A DNA stretch of 64,000 nt from Homoserinimonas sp. (GCA_023957835.1 JAMLGP010000001.1:1853575-1917574); one strand, 5' to 3'. Shown: positions 43,544 through 51,442, counted from the stretch's first letter. Numbers and translations are program-made. The notes: generated from the sequence alone by a model not told the origin.

Positions 43544-44005
43544 ATGGTCCAGCCCAGTTTGCCAGAGCCCGAAGAGGGCGATCACGGCCCGATGGCGAAC
43601 TGGCCAACCGGAAGGCTGCTCTCTATCGCCGGCCGACTCGTCGAACAGGCCTGGATTGCAGCTCTCGCCGACCACGGACTCTCACACGCGGGGTTCATCG
43701 CGCTGCACCTCATAGGCACAGGTTCGCCAAGCCAGACGGAGCTGGCATCGCAGGCCAAGGTCGAAGCTCAGACCATGTCGCGCACTCTCGACAAGCTCGA
43801 GCGCGACGGTTTCATTCGCCGCTCTCGCGATCCGAAGGATGCCCGCAGGCACGTCGTGTCCAGGACCGTCGAAGGAGAAAAGGCGTGGGATTCAGCCAAG
43901 CACCTCGAAGCGGAAGTCTTCCCGACAGTCTCACACCCCCAGGAACTCAGGGACGCGCTCATTGAGCTGATTAATGACGGCACGCGAAAGCGCTGGCAAT
44001 CGTAG
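43544..44005 (+). CDS. MarR-family transcriptional regulator
   Basis: A 153-residue winged-helix regulator: GSPSQTELASQAKVEAQTMS is the helix-turn-helix, and DKLERDGFIRRSRDPKDARR the wing with the family RSRDPxDxR pattern. It is divergent from the DHA2 pump with an inverted repeat in between, the standard layout of a ligand-released repressor of efflux. I use the ATG at 43544; an ATG 16 codons further on has a GAGGGC motif and is an alternative. Confidence 0.9.
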   Translation: MVQPSLPEPEEGDHGPMANWPTGRLLSIAGRLVEQAWIAALADHGLSHAGFIALHLIGTGSPSQTELASQAKVEAQTMSRTLDKLERDGFIRRSRDPKDARRHVVSRTVEGEKAWDSAKHLEAEVFPTVSHPQELRDALIELINDGTRKRWQS

Positions 44006-44017
44006 TAACTTCATTGC

Positions 44018-44902
44018 ATGACTTTCAACCCGGATTCCAACATCGGCGGCGGCAAGATCAGCCAGCGGGGACGCGGTGCCGGCCTCGCAGTCGGCGGCGG
44101 CGGAATCCTCGCCCTCATTCTTGCGATTGCCTCTCCGCTGCTCGGGGTTGACCTCACACCGCTGTCCGGAATGTTCGGCGGCGACAGCGGCCAGAGCCAG
44201 ACCGGTCCGGTCGACAATCTCGAGGAGTGCCAGACCGGGGCCGATGCGAACTCGAATGTCGCCTGCCTCATGAAGGGGGCTGCGGCATCCCTCGACGCCT
44301 ATTGGTCGGGAAAGTTCGCTCAGCAGGGCATCTCTTACCGCTCTCCGGCGGACTTCGTGCTCTTCACCGGTTCAACGAGCACCGGATGCGGAACCGCTTC
44401 GAGCGCGACCGGCCCGTTCTACTGCCCAAACGATGAAACCATCTACGTCGACACGAGCTTCTTCGACGAGCTCCGCACTCAGTTCGGAGCCAACGGCGGA
44501 CCTCTCGCCGAGATGTATGTGGTTGCCCACGAATGGGGCCACCACATCCAGAACGTGCTCGGCACCATGGACAATCTGAACCTGCAGGCGACCGGACCGG
44601 AGTCAGACTCCGTTCGGCTCGAGCTGCAGGCGGACTGCTACGGCGGGTCGTGGGCTAAGGACGCTTCGACAGTGCCCGACTCAAGCGGAGTGCCTTTCCT
44701 TGAGCCGATCACTCAGGACCAGATCAACGATGCGCTCAACGCAGCCTCGGTAATCGGCGATGACCGGATTCAGGAGCAGGCAACCGGCCAGGTGAACCCG
44801 GAAAGCTGGACTCACGGGTCGAGTGCGGAGCGGGTCAAGTGGTTCTCGGTCGGCTTCAAGAGCGGTCCGACCGCCTGCAATACCTTCAGCGGCGATCTGT
44901 AA
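44018..44902 (+). CDS. Neutral zinc metallopeptidase (YpfJ/KPN_02809 family)
   Basis: A 294-residue membrane-anchored peptidase. One membrane helix lies at about 28-44 (VGGGGILALILAIASPLLG); the catalytic domain outside the membrane has the zinc motif HEWGHHIQ near residue 170, and downstream RLELQADCYGGSWA gives the third ligand glutamate. The opening MTFNPDSNIGGGKISQRGRG is a family mark. The gene lies 12 bases after marR and may share its transcript. Substrates of this family are not established. Confidence 0.85.
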   Translation: MTFNPDSNIGGGKISQRGRGAGLAVGGGGILALILAIASPLLGVDLTPLSGMFGGDSGQSQTGPVDNLEECQTGADANSNVACLMKGAAASLDAYWSGKFAQQGISYRSPADFVLFTGSTSTGCGTASSATGPFYCPNDETIYVDTSFFDELRTQFGANGGPLAEMYVVAHEWGHHIQNVLGTMDNLNLQATGPESDSVRLELQADCYGGSWAKDASTVPDSSGVPFLEPITQDQINDALNAASVIGDDRIQEQATGQVNPESWTHGSSAERVKWFSVGFKSGPTACNTFSGDL

Positions 44903-44992
44903 TCGCGGGCTGGTTTGGTCAGCGCCCCGGTTGAGTCGGGGTGCGCACGGGTTGAATCGGCGCTCCGGCTGAAGTCAAGCGCTCGGATCGCT

Positions 44993-45376
44993 CTAGGCGC
45001 TCTCGCCTGAACCCTGAGCTTCCTGCTCGGCGATCTTGGCGTGGATTTCTTCCATGTCGAGTTCGCGCACCGCGGTGATTACCTGCTCCAGGGCGCTCGA
45101 CGGCAGGGCTCCCGGCTGCGAGAAGACGAGCACTCCGTCGCGGAACGCCATGAGAGTCGGGATCGAGGTAATGCCGGCTGCGCCTGCGAGAGCCTGCTCG
45201 GCATCCGTGTCCACCTTCGCAAACGTAATGTCCTCGTGGGCTTCGCTCGCCTTGTCGAAGATCGGCGCGAACTGGCGGCACGGTCCGCACCAGGCGGCCC
45301 AGAAGTCGACCAGAGTGATTCCGGGGGCGGTGACTGTCTTCTCGAAGTCGTCTGCAGTCAGGGCGACGGTTGGCAT
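44993..45376 (-). CDS. trxA: Thioredoxin
   Basis: A 127-residue thioredoxin with the active site WAAWCGPCRQ at about residues 27-36, the cis-proline region ITSIPTLMAFRDG, and a 20-residue extension after the fold (REL to the end) that is rich in Glu and Gln. The first residues are PTVALTADDFEKTV. It reduces disulfides in the cytoplasm. The gene stands alone between convergent neighbours and has no reductase beside it, so it is one of possibly several thioredoxins of the cell. Confidence 0.92.
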   Translation of the reverse strand: MPTVALTADDFEKTVTAPGITLVDFWAAWCGPCRQFAPIFDKASEAHEDITFAKVDTDAEQALAGAAGITSIPTLMAFRDGVLVFSQPGALPSSALEQVITAVRELDMEEIHAKIAEQEAQGSGESA

Positions 45377-45492
45377 TTGCGTTTCCTTACGTTTGCGCGG
45401 GTTCAGTTGAGTGCAACTGTTCTGGTCGGCTATCTATTCCGGGTCCGCGGCGGGTGACGAGAATCCGGTGACTGCTCGCAGAGTCCGTCTTC

Positions 45493-46065
45493 CTACTTCG
45501 CAGCCTTTGCGGCCGCCTTCATTGCCTTCTTTGCTTCGCGCACCTTCGCGAGGGATTCGTCATCCCGAATATCGGCGACCGATTTGAAACTGCCCGGTTC
45601 GCCGAAGTGGCCGCTGGCTTCCTGCCAGCCGGGCGCATTCAGGCCGAGCTGCTTGCCGAGCAGGGCGAGGAAGATCGCGGCTTTTTGCTCTCCGAAGCCG
45701 GGAAGTTTCTTCAGTCGGGCTAGCACTTCGGCGCCGGTCGGGTTTCCGGATGTCCAGATCGCCGCCCCGTCGTCGGCCCAGTCGCGATGCACGATCTCTG
45801 CGAGGGACTGAACTCTAGCTGCCATCGAGCCTGGGAATCGGTGGACTGCCGGCGAGATCTTGAATACCTCTTCGAGCTTTGCAGGGTCCATGGTCGCGAT
45901 CTTTCCGGGATCAAGGTGTCCGAGGCGTTCGAGCAGCTTTTGCGGTCCGGAAAACGCGGTTTCCATCGGAACCTGTTGATCGAGCAGCATCCCGATTAGC
46001 AGGGCGAACGAGTTTTCGGTCAATAGCTTGTCGGCGTCCTCGGAGCCGGCCAGGTGGAGAGTCAT
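45493..46065 (-). CDS. HhH-GPD type base-excision repair protein
   Basis: A 190-residue protein of the actinobacterial HhH-GPD group: LLTENSFALLIGMLLDQQVPME is the family opening, and KLPGFGEQKAAIFLALLGKQLG is the helix-hairpin-helix. The Lys-rich end KKAMKAAAKAAK may contact DNA. The usual catalytic Lys or Asp after the hairpin is not obvious, so glycosylase activity is assumed from the family. It is 12 bases downstream of the LuxR-type gene's stop on the same strand side, with its own start at 46065. Confidence 0.8.
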   Translation of the reverse strand: MTLHLAGSEDADKLLTENSFALLIGMLLDQQVPMETAFSGPQKLLERLGHLDPGKIATMDPAKLEEVFKISPAVHRFPGSMAARVQSLAEIVHRDWADDGAAIWTSGNPTGAEVLARLKKLPGFGEQKAAIFLALLGKQLGLNAPGWQEASGHFGEPGSFKSVADIRDDESLAKVREAKKAMKAAAKAAK

Positions 46066-46077
46066 TCGAGTAATTCC

Positions 46078-47757
46078 TTAGTTCGAGTTCAAAGCGCTGT
46101 CGGCCCTGGTCCTGCTTGAAACCATAATCGTGGCTATTGCACTGCGCGAATCAATCCGCCAGCGCTTGAGAATGTCGGTGACGTGCCGCTCGACGGTCTT
46201 GAGCCCGATGCCGAGGGTTGCGGCGATCTGGGCATTGCTCGAACCGGTGGCGATTAGTTCAGCGACTTCGAGCTGGCGAGGGGTCAATGCGGGCGGAGAC
46301 AGGTTCGGCAGGTCAAGTTCGGCAGTCTCGAAACTCGAAACCACGCCGATTCTGGTCGCCACTCCGAACGCGTGCAGCACTCTGGAAACGTGGCTGCGCA
46401 CGGTGTGCGGAGAGAGATAGAGCTCCTGCGCGATCTGGTCGTTGGACATTCCGCTTGCTATTAGCCTTGCAACCTCACGCTCTCTGGCTGAGAGGCCCTC
46501 GAGCCTGCTCGAAGCCCTCGGCCCCAGTCGGCGGCCTATTCTTCGCAACTCGCGGTTGGCACTTCGAATTGCGGCTCGGTGTCCGTTCTCGTTCGAAATG
46601 CGCGCGAGCTCTTCAAGCTCCGAGGCGGCCCTTCCGGGTTCGGCGAGTGCGATCCGCGCTCTCGCCAGCAGAATCTCCGCTTCCGCACGCTCGATATTGC
46701 GCCCATCGGCGAGGGCTCGGTCCGAGGCGAGCCGTGCGAGTTCAACTGCGCAGGCCGGCTCTCCTTCGAGCAGTGCAACTCTTGATCTGGCACGAAGCAC
46801 CGTGCTTGCGGCAATCGGGTGGTCTTCGAGGGGTGTAAGGCGGGATAGCCAGGCCTGGGCGGCATCCAGGTCGTTTGCTTCCACTGCCTGCGCGATTAGC
46901 AATTCGAGACTCAAGGCGCGGTCGATGATGGTCAGTCTCGAGAGCGCCGGGTTGTCATCCGCCCTCAGGACGAGCCGGGTGGCGGTAGGAATCTCACCGA
47001 TTGCAACCGCTCCGAAAGCAGCAAGCAGGTAACAGCCGCGAGAGATCGCGTTGACCGGCTGCAGGCCGCTGGAATCGACAAGTTCGATTAGCGACCTCGC
47101 CTTTTGCCGTTCAGCCGCATTCCCGTGGACGAGTGCGGCGGCCGCTTTCGCGAAGAGTTCGCAAAGCGGAGCCTCGCTGGTCTCAACCGCCTTCTGTGCG
47201 AGGCTCGCGGCCGCGGAGATCCTCCCGTGGAAGGCGAGAATCCGAGCACGCTGAACGATCATTACCGTGAGGTACGGGTGGTTTCTTCCAAAGAGAGACT
47301 CGGGCAGCGGCCCCGACTGGTCGATGAATCCGACTGCAAGATCCAGCCGCGCGCAGGCGATCGCCGCCTCGGCAAGAAAGTGGAGAATGATCGGTCGAAG
47401 CGACTCGGTGAGCGGAGATTCTTCTTCGGATGCCGCCACCAGGGCGTCGACTCCGGTTGCCGGATCGCGCAGGCTTTCGTCGATCGTCGCATGAGGATCC
47501 CCTGCGACGCCCAGGCCGGCTGCAGCCCTCGCAAGCGCGACCGCATCCGGATCCGCCGCGTTCGCGATTGCCGATCGAGCGTGACGAACTGTTGCCTCAA
47601 AGTCGCCTTCCAGAAAAGATGCCACCGCTCGCAGTGCTTCGAAAAAGGGGTCTCTTTCCACCCAGAAGCCAGCCTCGCCCCCCTCTGCATGGTAAGGGCT
47701 CTTGTCGGTTCGCAGGGCTCGCCGCAGGACAAGATCAAAGGCGTCCTCGCGGTTCAT
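46078..47757 (-). CDS. Transcriptional regulator with two C-terminal LuxR helix-turn-helix domains
   Basis: A 559-residue regulator. Residues 1-415 are helical, with Ala/Leu-rich repeats like the tetratricopeptide region of LAL/MalT regulators, but no Walker A or B motif is visible, so the ATPase half is missing. Two complete LuxR DNA-binding domains follow in tandem: one from about 422 (LSAREREVARLIASGMSNDQ) and one from about 491 (LTPRQLEVAELIATGSSNAQ), each with its recognition helix (SPHTVRSHVSRVL; GLKTVERHVTDIL). Two LuxR domains in one chain are rare. The target genes are unknown. It precedes the HhH-GPD gene on the same strand. Confidence 0.85.
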   Translation of the reverse strand: MNREDAFDLVLRRALRTDKSPYHAEGGEAGFWVERDPFFEALRAVASFLEGDFEATVRHARSAIANAADPDAVALARAAAGLGVAGDPHATIDESLRDPATGVDALVAASEEESPLTESLRPIILHFLAEAAIACARLDLAVGFIDQSGPLPESLFGRNHPYLTVMIVQRARILAFHGRISAAASLAQKAVETSEAPLCELFAKAAAALVHGNAAERQKARSLIELVDSSGLQPVNAISRGCYLLAAFGAVAIGEIPTATRLVLRADDNPALSRLTIIDRALSLELLIAQAVEANDLDAAQAWLSRLTPLEDHPIAASTVLRARSRVALLEGEPACAVELARLASDRALADGRNIERAEAEILLARARIALAEPGRAASELEELARISNENGHRAAIRSANRELRRIGRRLGPRASSRLEGLSAREREVARLIASGMSNDQIAQELYLSPHTVRSHVSRVLHAFGVATRIGVVSSFETAELDLPNLSPPALTPRQLEVAELIATGSSNAQIAATLGIGLKTVERHVTDILKRWRIDSRSAIATIMVSSRTRADSALNSN

Positions 47758-47868
47758 TCGATCAGTGTACGGTCGCGGGTTGCCCGGAGTACGGCGACGC
47801 TTCTGATCGTGAATAAGACGAAACCCTTATAGTCGCGCTCCGCGGGTAAACCTATGCTCGGCAGTGCC

Positions 47869-47921
47869 GCGATTCCCGTTAGGCGGCCTCCCGACCAGAG
47901 TGCCTGCCTATCGGGAATTGC
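47869..47921 (+). promoter_or_regulatory. Long inverted repeat upstream of the lipoprotein gene
   Basis: GCGATTCCCGTTAGGC (47869-47884) and GCCTATCGGGAATTGC (47906-47921) pair at 14 of 16 positions across a 21-base loop. The element ends 31 bases before the ATG. It may be a leader hairpin or an operator; no regulator is suggested by the sequence. Confidence 0.5.
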
Positions 47922-47952
47922 GGTTGGCAAACCGAACACGAGAGGCATCCAA

Positions 47953-48345
47953 ATGAACTTGCACAGCACCCGACTAACCCGACTGGCGCTGGTTGCTGCA
48001 GGGGTTGCGACCGTTCTGGCGGCCTGCGCTCCGCTGCCCGACCCCGGTACTCCACAGGACCCCGGTTCCGACTCCGACTCCGGCAGCGTTCAGGGCCCAA
48101 CGGTGACCTTACCCGGAACAGGAAGGTACGAAATTGGAACGGAGGCCCCTTATGGTGCCTACCGGTTGAAGGGCGAGCCGGATTCGCTGCCAGCCGGATG
48201 CACCTGGTCGATTATCGATGCGGACGGTGACGTGTACATCGAAAATCAGGGGTCCTATGCCTCGATGAGTGACGTCAAGGAGGCGGTCACTTTCGTGACC
48301 CAGGGTTGCCCGGACTGGGAGCAGTACCAGCAGTACGACGACTAG
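47953..48345 (+). CDS. Small lipoprotein of unknown function
   Basis: A 130-residue protein with a lipoprotein signal (residues 1-24, lipobox LAAC), an acidic Asp/Ser/Gly linker and a compact C-terminal domain containing YEIGTEAPYGAYRLKGEPDS and TWSIIDADGDVYIENQGSYA. This pattern, with a Gly-rich entry and two tryptophan-anchored strands, is common in secreted actinobacterial proteins of unknown role. Two cysteines in the domain could form a disulfide. The ATG at 47953 is chosen because it opens the signal peptide. Confidence 0.75.
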   Translation: MNLHSTRLTRLALVAAGVATVLAACAPLPDPGTPQDPGSDSDSGSVQGPTVTLPGTGRYEIGTEAPYGAYRLKGEPDSLPAGCTWSIIDADGDVYIENQGSYASMSDVKEAVTFVTQGCPDWEQYQQYDD

Positions 48346-48464
48346 CAGCCTGCTGAAGCTTCCTGGGCATCCGCCTTTTCTCACTGCTGTTTTTTCAGCG
48401 CCGATTGGCGTTTGGTTGGAGAATTGAGGATGGGGTAAAGACCGCCCTGGGAAGAGGATCAGCA

Positions 48465-49271
48465 ATGGAGATCAAGGACAAAGTCTTCGTCGTAACCGGC
48501 GGAGGCAATGGAATGGGCCGGGAAGTCGTTCTTGGTTTGCTTGAGCGGGGTGCGAAAGTCGCCGCCGTCGACTTGCGCGAGGACGGTCTCAAAGGAACGG
48601 TCGAACTTGCAAAGGACGCGGGCAAACGGCTTACTACCCACGCTCTGGATGTCACGGATCGCAAAGCGGTCCTCGCCCTGCCGAAAGCCGTAATCGACGC
48701 CCACGGCCAGGTCGACGGTGTGCTCAATGTCGCCGGCATCATCCAGAAGTTCGTTCGAATCAAGGAGCTCAGCTTCGAGGACATCGAACGGGTCATGAAC
48801 GTCAACTTCTGGGGGGTAGTCAACGTCACCAAGGCGTTCCTGCCGGAACTGCTGGCCCGACCGAGCGCGGCAGTGCTCAACGTATCGAGCATGGGCGGCT
48901 TCCTTCCGGTTCCCGGCCAGGCCGCCTACGGTGCGAGCAAGGCCGCAGTCAAGCTCTTCACCGAGGCGCTCTACGCGGAGTCGCAGGGCAGCAATCTTCA
49001 GGTGACGGTCGTGTTCCCCGGCGGAGTCGGGACGAACATCACTCAGAACTCCGGGGTTGACATTCCAAATGCCGAGGAATTGGCAAAGGGCAAGGCGCCG
49101 AAGACCACGAGCCCCGCGGATGCCGGCCGCCAGATCATCGAAGGCCTCGAGCAGGGTGCGTTCCGGGTTCGAATCGGCGCAGACGCCAAGTTCATGGACC
49201 GCCTGTCCCGGCTCGCCCCGAAGAAGGCGACCGGTTTCATCGCAAAGCAAATGAAGGCCCTGCTCGGGTAG
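48465..49271 (+). CDS. Short-chain dehydrogenase/reductase
   Basis: A 268-residue classical SDR. The cofactor motif TGGGNGMGREV is at about 11-21, NVAGII near 86, the catalytic Ser in LNVSSMGGF and Tyr-x-x-x-Lys in YGASKAAVKLF. The Asp at the end of strand two (AVDLRED) favours NAD(H). The ATG at 48465 has AGAGGA upstream; the extra 20 residues of a longer frame do not fit the family. The C-terminal part resembles the group acting on lipids or sterols. No pathway partner is next to it. Confidence 0.87.
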   Translation: MEIKDKVFVVTGGGNGMGREVVLGLLERGAKVAAVDLREDGLKGTVELAKDAGKRLTTHALDVTDRKAVLALPKAVIDAHGQVDGVLNVAGIIQKFVRIKELSFEDIERVMNVNFWGVVNVTKAFLPELLARPSAAVLNVSSMGGFLPVPGQAAYGASKAAVKLFTEALYAESQGSNLQVTVVFPGGVGTNITQNSGVDIPNAEELAKGKAPKTTSPADAGRQIIEGLEQGAFRVRIGADAKFMDRLSRLAPKKATGFIAKQMKALLG

Positions 49272-49330
49272 GCGCAGTCACTGCGCCCGACCGCCGCGCC
49301 CCTGCCTGCCACGGTCTGCCCCCGTATGAT

Positions 49331-49396
49331 CAACGCCGCGGACTCTTGTCAAGCGCGCGGATGTTCCAGCGTCCGCGGCGTTGACAAGAGTCCGCG
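49331..49396. repeat. Nested inverted repeats that form two alternative hairpins
   Basis: CGCGGACTCTTGTCAA (49337-49352) is exactly complementary to 49381-49396 (16 pairs). CAACGCCGCGGA (49331-49342) is exactly complementary to 49372-49383 (12 pairs). The two pairings share bases 49337-49342 and 49381-49383 and cannot form together. Inside the outer hairpin CGCGGA (49356-49361) can pair with TCCGCG (49372-49377). The element lies upstream of the DoxX gene, and a related sequence is at 51193-51220. Confidence 0.85.
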
Positions 49397-49433
49397 ACGT
49401 CGCAGGAGTTGACGGTGGGCGTACGATTCAGAC

Positions 49434-49832
49434 ATGTTTACCTTTGTACTTCCTGAATACGTTCAGGACATCGCCCTGTTGGTCGTGCGCCTCATGGTGG
49501 CCATTGCTCTGGCTCACGAGTCGTGGCTCAAGATGAAGGACATGAAGGCCTTTGCCAAGAACGACGGCGTTCCGGTGCCGGTTGGCTGGTTCGTGGCTAT
49601 TGCGGAGATGGCGGCGGCTGTTTCCTTCGCCACCGGATTCCTTTCGCAGTGGGCGGCCATCGGGTTGATTCTGCTTATGATCGCGACAACGTTCATGCAC
49701 GTCGTCAAGTGGCACAGCAAGTACTGGGCTCAAAAGGGCGGCTGGGAATACGACATAATCATGATCGCCTTCGCCCTCGTGATCCTCGCCTTCGGCGCGG
49801 GCAACTGGGCGCTGAGCTGGCCGTGGGTCTGA
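49434..49832 (+). CDS. DoxX-family membrane protein
   Basis: A 132-residue protein with four predicted helices (ALLVVRLMVAIALAHESWLK; GWFVAIAEMAAAVSFATGFL; AAIGLILLMIATTFMHVVK; IIMIAFALVILAFGAGNWAL). The spacing and the polar residues after helix one fit the DoxX/DoxD group, small quinone-linked or redox-related membrane proteins whose actinobacterial members often have no known partner. The stop is directly followed by that of the convergent hydrolase gene. Confidence 0.82.
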   Translation: MFTFVLPEYVQDIALLVVRLMVAIALAHESWLKMKDMKAFAKNDGVPVPVGWFVAIAEMAAAVSFATGFLSQWAAIGLILLMIATTFMHVVKWHSKYWAQKGGWEYDIIMIAFALVILAFGAGNWALSWPWV

Positions 49833-50729
49833 TCAACTCAGCGCGCTCTTGATCCGCTCCGCAATATCGCGCCTGGCAGCGGCGCCGATTTTGGTTGGCA
49901 GCAGAGGGTAGACATGTAGTTGCCCGACCTGCTCGGTGAAGCTGACCTCGACCCCGGCATCCGTCGCCTTCTCGGCAAGGAGGTGGGCATCCGGGTTCAG
50001 GACGTCGCGGGTGCCGGTGTAGATGGCGAGCGGTCCGAGACCCTTGAACTTGCCGAAGAGCGGACTTACCACCGGGTCGGTCAGTTTGAGCTCGCCGCGC
50101 CACTTGTCTGCGAGCACCCTGCCGCCTGGCACCGCAAGCCAGGGGTCGCTCGGCTGAACTCCGGGGATGCGCGGGTTGTTGAAGGTCTGATCGACCGCGG
50201 GCGAAACCAGCACGGTCAGCGGAAGGGCGACCCCGGCATCCCTAAGCACCTGCGCGGTGGAAAGCGAGATCTGGCCGCCGGCCGAATCGCCCACGAGCAC
50301 GACCGATCCGTGCGCTTTGAGGCTTGACTCCGCGATCTCTCGCGCTCCCCGCAGGGCCTCGGCCGCAGTACCCTTCGGCACGAGCGGGTAGATCGGAACT
50401 GTCACGACCGTGGACGCTTCCGCGGCGATCTGCGCCGCAAACTGCCACTGCAGCGCGACTATCTCGTTGACCCAGCCACCGCCGTGAAGGTAGACGACGC
50501 TGCCTCTGGCCTTGCCGCCGGTCGGCGTGATCGTGAAGACCGGCCAGCCAGCGGCATCCTCGCGCTTGACTTCGACGTCTGTGCGCAGCTTCTTCGGCGG
50601 CTCAAAGGGCTCCGGCCTGGCGACTCGTTCCCGGATGCGCTCGAGTGCGCCTGCCTCGGTCACGAACACCTTGTTTCGCCCTGTCGCGCGGATGATGAGC
50701 GGGACGAGCCAGTTCGGAACATTTGCCAT
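49833..50729 (-). CDS. Alpha/beta hydrolase (hormone-sensitive-lipase-like esterase)
   Basis: A 298-residue esterase. The oxyanion motif HGGGW is in VVYLHGGGWVNEIVALQ, the nucleophile Ser in VGDSAGGQIS, then a catalytic Asp in YTGTRDVLNPDA and a His in GQLHVYPLLP. HGGG plus GDSAGG is the pattern of the hormone-sensitive lipase family. It likely hydrolyses short-chain esters. I use the ATG at 50729, 11 bases after GGAGG. It is convergent with the DoxX gene and lies just before the tRNA cluster. Confidence 0.86.
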   Translation of the reverse strand: MANVPNWLVPLIIRATGRNKVFVTEAGALERIRERVARPEPFEPPKKLRTDVEVKREDAAGWPVFTITPTGGKARGSVVYLHGGGWVNEIVALQWQFAAQIAAEASTVVTVPIYPLVPKGTAAEALRGAREIAESSLKAHGSVVLVGDSAGGQISLSTAQVLRDAGVALPLTVLVSPAVDQTFNNPRIPGVQPSDPWLAVPGGRVLADKWRGELKLTDPVVSPLFGKFKGLGPLAIYTGTRDVLNPDAHLLAEKATDAGVEVSFTEQVGQLHVYPLLPTKIGAAARRDIAERIKSALS

Positions 50730-50778
50730 CGAGGCACCCCCTCCTTCGTTGCCGGGCCGCAGAAACACCTGCTTGTTG

Positions 50779-50798
50779 CCTAGGCTAGCGAACCTAGG
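50779..50798. other. Short hairpin between the tRNA cluster and the esterase gene
   Basis: CCTAGG-CTAGCGAA-CCTAGG gives a six-pair stem with an eight-base loop. It lies after the 3' end of the tRNA genes and before the esterase start. It could end tRNA transcription or act as an operator for the esterase; no T tract follows. Confidence 0.35.
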
Positions 50799-50836
50799 AA
50801 GTGATCAGCCGATCGAAGAAAACGTGGCAGAGCCAG

Positions 50837-50912
50837 TGGTGGCTCCGAGCGGCATCGATCCGCTGACCTTTCGATTTTCAGTCGAACGCTCTACCAACTG
50901 AGCTACAGAGCC
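50837..50912 (-). tRNA. tRNA-Phe (anticodon GAA)
   Basis: Read on the minus strand the gene begins GGCTCTGTAGCTCAGTTGG and forms a full cloverleaf. The anticodon loop reads CTGAAAATC, giving GAA. The acceptor arm closes with CGGAGCC, followed by discriminator A, and the CCA end is encoded (50837-50839). It is the last gene of a three-tRNA cluster on this strand. Confidence 0.95.
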
Positions 50913-50962
50913 CTACCCGAGGGTAGTAAGGCACAGCCACTGGCGAGAGTGGCCGTGCCTTG

Positions 50963-51036
50963 CGACCCTGACCGGACTTGAACCGGCGACCTCCGCCGTG
51001 ACAGGGCGGCGCGCTAACCAACTGCGCTACAGGGCC
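50963..51036 (-). tRNA. tRNA-Asp (anticodon GTC)
   Basis: On the minus strand it begins GGCCCTGTAGCGCAGTTGG, with the anticodon loop CCTGTCACG (GTC) and the T arm GGTTCAAGTCC. The acceptor closes with CAGGGTC and discriminator G. The bases after it read CA, so the CCA end is not encoded, unlike its two neighbours. The length of 74 bases without CCA is normal. Confidence 0.95.
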
Positions 51037-51055
51037 TAACTATTCAATTATCGTG

Positions 51056-51131
51056 TGGTGACCCCAACGGGATTCGAACCCGTGCCGCCGCCGTGAAAGG
51101 GCGGTGTCCTAGGCCACTAAACGATGGGGCC
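51056..51131 (-). tRNA. tRNA-Glu (anticodon TTC)
   Basis: On the minus strand it begins GGCCCCATCGTTTAGTGG, with anticodon loop CCTTTCACG (TTC) and T arm GGTTCGAATCC. The acceptor closes with TGGGGTC, discriminator A, and an encoded CCA (51056-51058). It is the first gene of the Glu-Asp-Phe cluster; 19 bases separate it from tRNA-Asp. Confidence 0.95.
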
Positions 51132-51192
51132 GGAAGGTTGTGCCTTCGTGGCTACCGACGTTCAAGCATAAGGGGACAACGCGATTTTGACA

Positions 51193-51220
51193 AACGCCGC
51201 GACTCTCAAGGCGACGGATG
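51193..51220. repeat. Partial relative of the structured element at 49331
   Basis: The 28 bases beginning AACGCCGCGACTCTCAAG match the 32 bases at 49332-49363 at about 24 aligned positions, with a four-base gap in two places. The downstream complementary arm seen at 49381-49396 is not preserved here. Confidence 0.55.
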
Positions 51221-51363
51221 CAGCCCACGCTCTCGGGACATCCGGAGAGCAAGCCCCGACCGAAAGCGTGAATCCGCCACGCCCGAAGCCGCAAACCAGG
51301 CGAAACCTTCAACTGACGCTTTAAGTTCGAAGTTGCTGGTTATTTCAAGATCGGCTTGTTATT

Positions 51364-51399
51364 GTGACAGTTGTTAACAGTGTTACTGGCGTTAACTTT
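51364..51399 (+). promoter_or_regulatory. Four 9-bp-spaced GTTAAC-like repeats upstream of the M23 gene
   Basis: The units GTGACAGTT, GTTAACAGT, GTTACTGGC and GTTAACTTT follow each other without gaps. They end 43 bases before the ATG of the M23 peptidase. Direct GTTAC/GTTAAC repeats in front of cell-wall peptidase genes resemble sites of the actinobacterial regulator MtrA, which controls such genes; the nine-base spacing is what I see, and the regulator is inferred. Confidence 0.5.
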
Positions 51400-51442
51400 G
51401 CGCTCGCCAGTGGAGGATCCGAACTCAGGGGACTGGGGAATC

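Larger units (their letters stand above)
51132..51442. other. Non-coding region between the tRNA cluster and the M23 peptidase gene
   Basis: This 311-base stretch has no convincing gene. The first part would hold the promoter of the tRNA cluster (leftward). It also contains a copy of the sequence found in the structured element at 49331 (51193-51220). The last 80 bases hold the 9-bp-spaced GTTAAC-like repeats and the Shine-Dalgarno region of the M23 gene. Confidence 0.7.

Noticed and set aside
50779..50798. DtxR/IdeR iron box before the esterase gene
   Set aside because: The arms TAGGTT and AGCCTA resemble an iron box, but the spacer is one base too short and the outer positions differ.
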